Shown here: positions 7,415 to 13,079 of the stretch, piece by piece
Layout: each line of letters opens with the position of its first letter
Numbering within the stretch: position 1 is the stretch's first letter
Assembly: GCA_010024485.1 (NCBI GenBank)
Contig: RGGX01000018.1
Span: 1 to 13,079, forward strand
Length of the DNA stretch: 13,079 bases
Direction: 5' to 3'
Source: Actinomycetota bacterium
Lineage (GTDB): Bacteria > Actinomycetota > Acidimicrobiia > Acidimicrobiales > Ilumatobacteraceae
Translations under genes and position numbers: made by a program
The notes under the pieces: generated by a model
Told to the model about the DNA's origin: nothing
The model's database searches: none
What the model saw: the letters and a program-made list of their open reading frames with translations, nothing else

Positions 7415-9697
7415 ATGGCTGGAAGTGTTCTCGGGGAGAAGGTCCTTCGCAAGGAGGATCCGCGCTTCCTCACCGAGGGAGGCATCTATCTCGACGACCT
7501 CGAGCACCCCCTGCTGGAGGGAGCGACCTATGTGGTCTACGCGCGGTCACAGGTGGCCCACGGCATCATCACCGACATCGACATCTCCGAGGCCGAGGGC
7601 ATGCCCGGCGTGGTCGCGGTCCACACCGCCGAGACCCTCGTTCTCGAGCCCGCCCCATCGAACTACAACCCGGCAGTGGCACGCACCCTCCTCGCCCGTC
7701 GTGGCGACAAGGTCCGCTGGGTCGGTGAGCCGGTCGTCGCTGTCGTCGCCGAGACCTACGAGCAGGCCACCGACGCCGCACAGGCGGTGTACATCGACAT
7801 CGATCCGCTCCCAGCGGTCATCGATCTTCGCGACGCGTTGACCTCCGACACCCATCTCTACGAGGCCGCGGGCGGGAACGCGGTGTTCGACTCCACAGCG
7901 TTCGGTGGTTCAACGAACTCCGGTGAGGAGTTCTTCGCCGACTGCGAGGTCGTCGTCACCGTCGAGGCCCTCAACCAACGTGTGGCCCCCTGCCCGATGG
8001 AACCGCGCGCCGCCGCGGCCGCCTGGGAGGGGGGACGCCTGCACGAGTGGGTGTCCACCCAACATGCCCAGGGCGTCCGCAGTCAGGTCGCCAAGGCCAA
8101 CGGGATTCCGGAGGACGAGATCCGCATCATCACCCCGGATGTCGGTGGCGGCTTCGGCGCGAAGATCGGCGTCTACTCCGATGAACTGCTCGTCGGGCCG
8201 TTGGCCAAGGCCGTCGGACGACCCGTGCGTTTCCGTGAGACCCGAAGCGAGTCGATGATGAATCTCGGCCACGGTCGCGCCCAGCACCAGACCATCCGCA
8301 TCGGTGGCCGGCGAGACGGGCGCGTCACCCACTACCAACTCGAGATGATCCAGGACTCGGGCGGCTACTGCGAGGTCGGCACCATCCTCGGCGCCCTGTT
8401 CACCCGACGGATGGCATCAGGGGTGTACGCGATCGAGAACGTCGAGGCGCACTGCACCTCGGTGGTCACCAACACCACACCGACCGTCGCCTACCGCGGG
8501 GCAGGTCGCCCCGAGGCGACAGCGGCCACCGAACGGGCCATGGACGTCTTCGCCCTCGAGATCGGCATGGACCCCGTCGAGGTTCGTCGCAAGAACCTGA
8601 TCCCCGAGTTCCATGAGCCCCACACCACGGCGGTCGGCGAGGTCTACGACTGCGGCGACTTCGAGGGGTCGCTCGACCGAGCGCTCGCCCAGGCCGGATA
8701 CGACGACCTCCGCGCCGAGCAGCGCCGTCGCCGTGAGGCGGGCGAGCGCCGTCTTCTCGGGATCGGTGTGAGCGCCTATGTGGAGATCACCGGTGGGGCC
8801 GGCGCCCCGCAGGAGGACGCCAAGATCATCGTTCATCCTGATGGCTCCGGGACGATCTACACCGGAACCTCCCCGCACGGCCAGGGCCACGAGACCGCCT
8901 GGGCGCAGATCGCGAGCGCCCGCACCGGCATCGACATGTCGCGTCTGCGACTGGTCTGGGGCGACACCGACCTCACACCGGTCGGCGGTGGCACCATGGG
9001 CTCGCGATCCCTGCAGCAGGGAGGCCTCGCCGTGCACCAGGCGGCGGCGGGCATCGTCGAGCAGGGCCGGCGCATCGCCGCCTCACTCCTCGAGGCCGAC
9101 GAGATCGACATCGTCCTCGACACCGACAACGGGACCTTCCACGTGGCCGGAACACCCGCGGTGAGCACCGACTGGGCGGCGGTCGCCGCCACGGCCGGAG
9201 ACGACGGCATCATCGAGGCCACCACCTTCAAGGCTCCGGGCGCGACCTACCCCTTCGGCGCCCATGTCGCCGTCGTCGAGGTCGACGCCGACACCGGCAA
9301 GGTGACCCACCTGCGTCACATCGCCTGCGACGACGCGGGCACGATCCTCAACCCGATGCTCCTCACCGGGCAGGTCCACGGCGGTATCGCGCAGGGAACG
9401 GCGCAGGCCCTCTACGAGGAGGTCTGCTACGACGCCGACGGGAACCCGATCACCTCGAACCTCGCCGAGTACGCGATGATCACGACGGATCTCATGCCCG
9501 ACATCGAACGCGTGCCGATGGAGACCGCGACCTGGGTGAACGAGCTCGGAGCGAAGGGCATCGGCGAATCGGGCACGATCGGCAGCACACCAGCGGTCCA
9601 CTCGGCCGTCATCGACGCGCTCTCCCACCTCGGCGTGCGCCACATCGACATGCCCTGCACCCCTGAGCGGGTCTGGCGTGCGATCGCCGGCGTCTGA
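7415..9697 (+). CDS. Molybdenum hydroxylase large subunit, form II CoxL / xanthine dehydrogenase family
   Basis: A 760-residue molybdopterin-cytosine-dinucleotide-binding subunit of the xanthine oxidase family, which oxidises small molecules such as purines, aldehydes, aromatic N-heterocycles or CO. The N-terminal a/b-hammerhead domain (about 20-130) is followed by the Mo-cofactor domains. Visible landmarks are VGGGFGAK at 243-250, AYRGAGR at 359-365, TSPHGQGHE in the second half, and the catalytic Glu718 in GIGESGT. AYRGAGR is the mark of form II CoxL-like proteins; true CO dehydrogenases (form I) carry AYXCSFR with the Cu-binding Cys, absent here. The physiological substrate is therefore unknown and CO is doubtful. 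The usual partners, an FAD subunit and a 2Fe-2S subunit, are not adjacent: a DivIC-like gene lies upstream and an ABC exporter 11 bp downstream. The start is fixed by AGGAGG. The family is certain, the substrate is not. Confidence 0.9.
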   Translation: MAGSVLGEKVLRKEDPRFLTEGGIYLDDLEHPLLEGATYVVYARSQVAHGIITDIDISEAEGMPGVVAVHTAETLVLEPAPSNYNPAVARTLLARRGDKVRWVGEPVVAVVAETYEQATDAAQAVYIDIDPLPAVIDLRDALTSDTHLYEAAGGNAVFDSTAFGGSTNSGEEFFADCEVVVTVEALNQRVAPCPMEPRAAAAAWEGGRLHEWVSTQHAQGVRSQVAKANGIPEDEIRIITPDVGGGFGAKIGVYSDELLVGPLAKAVGRPVRFRETRSESMMNLGHGRAQHQTIRIGGRRDGRVTHYQLEMIQDSGGYCEVGTILGALFTRRMASGVYAIENVEAHCTSVVTNTTPTVAYRGAGRPEATAATERAMDVFALEIGMDPVEVRRKNLIPEFHEPHTTAVGEVYDCGDFEGSLDRALAQAGYDDLRAEQRRRREAGERRLLGIGVSAYVEITGGAGAPQEDAKIIVHPDGSGTIYTGTSPHGQGHETAWAQIASARTGIDMSRLRLVWGDTDLTPVGGGTMGSRSLQQGGLAVHQAAAGIVEQGRRIAASLLEADEIDIVLDTDNGTFHVAGTPAVSTDWAAVAATAGDDGIIEATTFKAPGATYPFGAHVAVVEVDADTGKVTHLRHIACDDAGTILNPMLLTGQVHGGIAQGTAQALYEEVCYDADGNPITSNLAEYAMITTDLMPDIERVPMETATWVNELGAKGIGESGTIGSTPAVHSAVIDALSHLGVRHIDMPCTPERVWRAIAGV

Positions 9698-9708
9698 TCG
9701 CGGGCTCC

Positions 9709-10674
9709 GTGACATCTCCGATCCTGGCGAGCGGTCTCGTCCGCACCTTCGGAAGCGGCGACGACGAGGTTCGAGCCGTTGATGGCGTCGACCTCGAAGT
9801 GCATCCAGGTGAGGTCTTCGGATTTCTCGGTCCCAATGGGGCCGGGAAGTCGACAACTGTCCGAATGCTGACGACGCTTCTGCGACCGACTGGAGGAACG
9901 GCCCGGGTGGCCGGGTTCGACGTGGTGACGGAGGCCGACTCGGTGCGGCGCAACATCGGTGTCGCCCTGCAGGACGCGGCGATCGATCCTCTGATGACCG
10001 GACAGGAACTGCTGCGCCTGCAGGCGGTGCTCTACGGGCTCCCCCGCTCGGAGCACAAGTCACGCTCCGATGAGTTGCTCGAACGTGTCGGCTTGTCGTC
10101 GGCTGGTGGACGGCGAGTCGGTACCTATTCGGGCGGAATGCGTCGCCGACTCGACCTCGCGCTCTCCCTCATTCACGAACCGTCGGTCCTGTTCCTCGAT
10201 GAGCCGACGACCGGTCTCGACCCGATGAGCCGGATGGCGCTCTGGGACGAGATCCGACGGCTGAACGGAGAAGGCACCACAGTGCTCCTCACCACTCAGT
10301 ACCTCGAGGAGGCCGACCAACTCGCCGACCGGGTCGCCATCATCGACAATGGCCGCATCGTCCGCGAGGGCGCGCCCGAGCAGTTGAAGGCCGGTGTCGG
10401 CTCACCGACGCTGTTCGTGCGGGTCGCGTCCGATCAGGAAGCCGCGGCCTCCTCGGTGCTCGCGCGATTCGGCGAGCTGCGGCCGACCGCGGAGGGGATG
10501 CTCGGCGTCGGACTGGGCGGAGGTGCGGGCGAGGTGTCGTCGGTGGTGCGCGCCCTCGACGAGCAAGGTGTCGCGGTCGACCACCTCGAGTTGAGCGCGC
10601 CGAGCCTCGACGATGTCTTCGCCGAAGCCACTGGGCATCGCCTCGAGGGCGCCGAGTCTCCCGCCGAGGCATGA
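9709..10674 (+). CDS. ABC transporter ATP-binding protein, DrrA (daunorubicin resistance) family
   Basis: A 321-residue cytoplasmic ATPase that drives the two permeases encoded next to it, probably as an exporter. It has Walker A GPNGAGKST at 41-49, the ABC signature YSGGMRRR starting at 140, and Walker B VLFLDEP with Asp164 and Glu165. The H-loop position is Gln197 in TTQYLEEAD instead of His, as is usual in DrrA-type ATPases. A C-terminal domain of about 90 residues after about 225 is typical of this family (SLDDVF near the end). The GTG start is 11 bp after the CoxL-like gene, without a clear Shine-Dalgarno and with no obvious promoter between them, so readthrough from that gene is possible. 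The first permease starts 4 bp after its stop. The substrate could be a drug, lipid or glycoconjugate and cannot be told from the sequence. Confidence 0.93.
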   Translation: MTSPILASGLVRTFGSGDDEVRAVDGVDLEVHPGEVFGFLGPNGAGKSTTVRMLTTLLRPTGGTARVAGFDVVTEADSVRRNIGVALQDAAIDPLMTGQELLRLQAVLYGLPRSEHKSRSDELLERVGLSSAGGRRVGTYSGGMRRRLDLALSLIHEPSVLFLDEPTTGLDPMSRMALWDEIRRLNGEGTTVLLTTQYLEEADQLADRVAIIDNGRIVREGAPEQLKAGVGSPTLFVRVASDQEAAASSVLARFGELRPTAEGMLGVGLGGGAGEVSSVVRALDEQGVAVDHLELSAPSLDDVFAEATGHRLEGAESPAEA

Positions 10675-10678
10675 GTCG

Positions 10679-11488
10679 ATGAGCGCGGCGCTCCGCATTC
10701 GACCCCGAGGGGCGCGACCCGCACTCGAGCAGACGGCGGCCATGTCGCGGCGCGCCGTGACGGCTCTCGTCCGCCAACCGTCACTCATCGTCCCCTCCCT
10801 CGTGTTCCCACTGTTCTTCGCCGCTCTCGGCACGTCCTCCTTCGGCCGAGCGATCTCGATCCCAGGTTTCCCCGAGGTCGATTCCTTTCTCGACTTCGCT
10901 CTCGCCGGTTCGATCGTTCAGGGAATCCTGTTCGGTTCGATCGTCAGCGCGACCGCGTTGGCCACCGACATCGAGACTGGGTTCTTCGATCGGCTCCTCG
11001 CTGCCCCGACGTCTCGGGTGAGCATCCTGCTCGGCCGGCTCGCCGGAGCGATGGCCTACGGCGCAGCCCAGACCGTGGTGTTCGTCCTCGTGCTGCTGCC
11101 CTTCGGACTCACGATCAAAGGCGGGGTGATCGCGCTGATCGCGATGATGGTTGGCGGGTTGCTCACGGCTCTCGCGGTCGCGGCGGTGATGTCGACGATG
11201 GCTCTCCGTACCGGCTCAAGCGAGGCCGTGCAGGGCTCGTTCCCGCTGCTCTTCGTGATCCTGTTCTTCTCGTCGGCGTTCTTCCCCCGGCAGACGATGG
11301 ACGGGGCCTACCGCTGGATCGCCACGCTCAACCCGATCTCGTATCTGGTGGAGGGCTTCCGGTCGTTAACGATCGACTCCGCTTCAGCTCTCGCAGTCGC
11401 GCAGACCGTCTTGATCCCGGCAGCGCTTGCCATCGGCGGGGTGCGACTCGCCTTGCGGAGTCTCCGACGACGGGTGGCAGTCACATGA
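10679..11488 (+). CDS. ABC-2 type (DrrB-like) permease 1
   Basis: A 269-residue integral membrane protein with about six membrane segments (near 35-52, 70-93, 117-140, 146-172, 187-204 and 238-257). The ABC-2 hallmark TDIETGFFDRLLAAPTSR is at 97-113, the cytoplasmic contact region for the ATPase, and NPISYLVEGFR is at 218-228. The start ATG 10679 is chosen because it lies 4 bp after the ATPase stop with GAGG at 10666-10669; the frame stays open to 10613 but that part overlaps the ATPase. ATG 10742, at MSRRAV, is a less likely alternative. The stop overlaps the next start as ATGA, indicating translational coupling. It is likely the first half of a heterodimeric channel with the next protein. 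Confidence 0.87.
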   Translation: MSAALRIRPRGARPALEQTAAMSRRAVTALVRQPSLIVPSLVFPLFFAALGTSSFGRAISIPGFPEVDSFLDFALAGSIVQGILFGSIVSATALATDIETGFFDRLLAAPTSRVSILLGRLAGAMAYGAAQTVVFVLVLLPFGLTIKGGVIALIAMMVGGLLTALAVAAVMSTMALRTGSSEAVQGSFPLLFVILFFSSAFFPRQTMDGAYRWIATLNPISYLVEGFRSLTIDSASALAVAQTVLIPAALAIGGVRLALRSLRRRVAVT

Positions 11489-12276
11489 CGGCGACGATCG
11501 TGGACGACCGGTCAGGAGGACTCGCCGCGGCGAATGGCCTCGCGCTTCGCAGCCTGCGCAACATCCGCCGACTCCCATCGGCGTTCATCCCCGCTCTGCT
11601 CATGCCCATCGTTCAGGTGATCTCCTTCTCGGGCACCTACGCGGGGGTCACCGACATCCCCGGCTTCCCGACCGATCGTTCCATTAACTGGTACCTGCCG
11701 TTGGCCGTGACCATGGGTGCCTCCTTCGCCGGGCTCGGCACCGGGTTCGCGATGATCCGCGACTTGCAAAGCGGGTTCTACGACCGGTTGCGCATGGCCC
11801 CGACGAGCCGACGCGCGCTTCTGCTCGGACCGTTCCTCGCGGCGTGGACACGGGCGATGATCGCGGTGGTGTTGGTCAGCCTGATCGGCCTCGCACTCGG
11901 CGCGCGACCCGTCGGCAACCCGGCGACGCCACTCCTCATGTTCGTAGCAGCGCTCGGAATGGCGACCGTCGGCACCGGATGGGGGCTCGGGCTGGCCTAC
12001 CGGTTCCGAGACATGCGGGCGGCGGCGATCATGCAGCTGACCCTGTTTCTCGGCCTCTTCCTGACTGACGCGCAGACCCCAATCGAGATCATCGACGGAT
12101 GGCTTGAGCCGGTCGCGACCTGGAACCCCCTGACACGAATACTGCACCTCGCGCGCCAAGGTTTCGTCGAGGGTTTCGATCCTCGAGACACGATCATCGG
12201 GCTCGTCGTGATGGTCGTCCTCGGCATCGGGAGCGTCGCCTTCGCCCTCACCGGCCTGGCGCGCCTCGACGACTGA
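11485..12276 (+). CDS. ABC-2 type (DrrB-like) permease 2
   Basis: A 263-residue integral membrane protein with about six membrane segments (near 33-51, 69-90, 113-137, 148-171, 178-194 and 236-258). It shares the ABC-2 hallmark with the preceding permease: RDLQSGFYDRLRMAPTSR at 92-109. It also shares an IPGFP motif after the first segment (58-62 here, 61-65 there) and an NPLTRIL stretch matching NPISYLV. The two are probably old tandem duplicates that now pair as the membrane part of one exporter. It starts by a 4-bp ATGA overlap with the first permease and is the last gene of the exporter unit. No T-rich terminator hairpin is visible after its stop. Confidence 0.87.
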   Translation: MTATIVDDRSGGLAAANGLALRSLRNIRRLPSAFIPALLMPIVQVISFSGTYAGVTDIPGFPTDRSINWYLPLAVTMGASFAGLGTGFAMIRDLQSGFYDRLRMAPTSRRALLLGPFLAAWTRAMIAVVLVSLIGLALGARPVGNPATPLLMFVAALGMATVGTGWGLGLAYRFRDMRAAAIMQLTLFLGLFLTDAQTPIEIIDGWLEPVATWNPLTRILHLARQGFVEGFDPRDTIIGLVVMVVLGIGSVAFALTGLARLDD

Positions 12277-12306
12277 TCGGCCTGCGCCCCGAGCCGCTCG
12301 CGCGGG

Positions 12307-12312
12307 TACCGT
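12307..12312 (+). promoter_or_regulatory. Candidate -10 element of the HAD phosphatase gene
   Basis: TACCGT within GGTACCGT, identical to the octamer before eno, lies about 77 bp upstream of the HAD start; transcription would begin near 12319. No clear -35 box is seen. Pattern-based call. Confidence 0.35.
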
Positions 12313-12365
12313 TGCGGAACGTGGCCGCAAACCCGACAACTCGACGATCGAATTCCGGCGTCGAG
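12312..12365 (+). other. Two inverted repeats in the HAD gene leader
   Basis: TTGCGG (12312-12317) and CCGCAA (12325-12330) form a perfect 6-bp inverted repeat with a 7-nt loop, spanning the expected transcription start. CTCGACG (12340-12346) and CGTCGAG (12359-12365) form a perfect 7-bp repeat with a 12-nt loop, ending 7 bp before the Shine-Dalgarno GGAGAGG. Neither is followed by a T run. They could be an operator and a leader hairpin, or chance pairing in G+C-rich DNA. This accounts for most of the 112-bp gap after the ABC genes. Confidence 0.3.
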
Positions 12366-12388
12366 CGTGGCCGGAGAGGCCCGACGGC

Positions 12389-13072
12389 GTGAGCGACCGC
12401 ACCCACGTGCTCCTCGACCTCGACGGCACCCTGAGTGACTCGGAGCCGGGCATCGTCCGATCACTCCAGTGGGCCTGCGAACTGGAGGGCTTCCCGGTGC
12501 CCGATGACGCGACCGTCCGATCGGTGATCGGACCGCCCTTCGAGATCGGCCTACCCATGATCGGCATCCCCGATGACGCCCTCGAGCGAGTCGTCGACCG
12601 GTACCGCGAGCGCTATACGACCATCGGCGCCTACGAGAACACCCTTTACGACGGCATCATCGATCTGCTCGACCGCCTCCTCGCCGACGGTCTGACCCTC
12701 GCCGTCGCCACCGCCAAACCCGAGCAGACCGCCCACCCGATCCTCGATCACTTCGGGATCAGCGACCGGTTCGCCGTTCGGGCGGGCGCCACGCTCACCA
12801 CCGAGCGGCGCACCAAGGCCGAGGTGATCGACTTCGCCCTCCGCGAACTCGACATCGCCGCCGACCCCGACCTGTCCGAGCACGTGATCATGGTCGGAGA
12901 CCGGGATCACGACGTGCACGGAGCGCAGCACCACGGCATTCCCTGCATCGGCGTGAACTGGGGTTACGGCTCCCCCGAGGAACTGCTCGGCGCCGGCGCG
13001 GTGGTCCTCGCCGACCACCCGGCAGAGGTTGCCGCCCTCGTCCACCGCACCTACCGTGTCGACCACTGGTGA
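12389..13072 (+). CDS. HAD-family phosphatase (phosphoglycolate phosphatase / 5'-nucleotidase-like)
   Basis: A 227-residue cytosolic HAD hydrolase that removes phosphate from a small metabolite. All four HAD motifs are present: I, DLDGT with nucleophile Asp10 and Asp12; II, Thr108 in VATAKPE; III, Lys143 in RRTKAEV; IV, GDRDHD with Asp171 and Asp175 for Mg2+. A helical cap of about 17-85 follows motif I, as in the Gph subgroup. The GTG start has a good Shine-Dalgarno, GGAGAGG at 12373-12379, nine bases upstream. Length and motifs fit proteins annotated as phosphoglycolate phosphatase or 5'-nucleotidase; sequence alone does not separate these substrates. The TGA stop overlaps an ATG (TGATG), hinting at a further gene to the right of the window. 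It has its own likely promoter and is not tightly linked to the ABC genes. Confidence 0.88.
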   Translation: MSDRTHVLLDLDGTLSDSEPGIVRSLQWACELEGFPVPDDATVRSVIGPPFEIGLPMIGIPDDALERVVDRYRERYTTIGAYENTLYDGIIDLLDRLLADGLTLAVATAKPEQTAHPILDHFGISDRFAVRAGATLTTERRTKAEVIDFALRELDIAADPDLSEHVIMVGDRDHDVHGAQHHGIPCIGVNWGYGSPEELLGAGAVVLADHPAEVAALVHRTYRVDHW

Positions 13073-13079
13073 TGGACGC

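Noticed and set aside
7415..9697. Genuine aerobic CO dehydrogenase (form I CoxL)
   Set aside because: The active-site loop reads AYRGAGR, not AYXCSFR; the Cu-binding cysteine is missing, so CO oxidation is not supported.
10291..10302. Defective ABC ATPase because the H-loop His is replaced by Gln197
   Set aside because: TTQYLEEAD is the usual form in DrrA-type ATPases, and all other motifs are intact.
10613..10678. Extended N-terminus of permease 1
   Set aside because: It overlaps the end of the ATPase gene; ATG 10679 has better spacing and a GAGG ahead of it.
9709..12276. Antibiotic resistance or biosynthetic cluster
   Set aside because: The DrrAB-like exporter is not flanked by biosynthetic genes; this transporter family is common in actinobacteria with unknown substrates.
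1..13079. CRISPR arrays, tRNA/rRNA genes, insertion sequences, phage or defence genes
   Set aside because: No repeat arrays, cloverleaf-like segments, transposase motifs or mobile-element ends were seen; coding genes fill nearly all of the window.

Overview
The window is a very G+C-rich bacterial chromosome segment with eleven genes, all on the + strand and almost gap-free. Gene content and order point to an actinobacterium (Actinomycetota). The run of PPIase lipoprotein, mazG, DUF4032 protein, enolase and FtsB/DivIC-like protein resembles the mazG–lipoprotein–eno–divIC neighbourhood known from mycobacteria and streptomycetes, and the first gene is a GTP-type PEP carboxykinase of the actinobacterial kind. 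I suspect a lineage such as Acidimicrobiia, but that is inference from overall character, not a phylogenetic result.

Layout. Positions 1-1781: 3' part (nearly all) of GTP-dependent PEP carboxykinase, cut by the left window edge. 1819-5481: a tight three-gene unit of a lipoprotein with a parvulin-type PPIase domain, a YabN-like fusion of a tetrapyrrole-methylase-type domain with two MazG domains, and a DUF4032 protein with kinase-like residues; each start overlaps the previous stop. 5542-6819: enolase with its own likely promoter and a good ribosome binding site. 6868-7347: a small FtsB/DivIC-like divisome protein. 7415-9697: a molybdenum hydroxylase large subunit of the form II CoxL (AYRGAGR) type, standing without its FAD and iron-sulfur partner subunits. 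9709-12276: a three-gene DrrA/DrrB-like ABC exporter of one ATPase and two related permeases. 12389-13072: a HAD phosphatase, with a hint of a further gene starting at its stop codon.

How the genes fit together. PEP carboxykinase and enolase both act at the PEP node of gluconeogenesis/glycolysis. The lipoprotein–MazG–DUF4032–enolase–DivIC block is housekeeping: extracytoplasmic folding, nucleotide-pool cleaning, glycolysis and septum formation. The CoxL-like oxidase and the ABC exporter are accessory, and the exporter starts only 11 bp after the oxidase gene, so the two could share a transcript.

Non-coding space is small; no gap exceeds about 115 bp, and I see no tRNA, rRNA, CRISPR array, insertion sequence or phage gene. 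A recurring hexamer of the form TA(G/C)(C/A)GT, usually within GGTANCGT, lies just upstream of four genes and looks like the local -10 element. I found no convincing undescribed multi-gene system. The points most worth a second look are the orphan form II CoxL gene, the kinase-like DUF4032 protein, the shared -10 motif, and the paired inverted repeats in the leader of the HAD gene.
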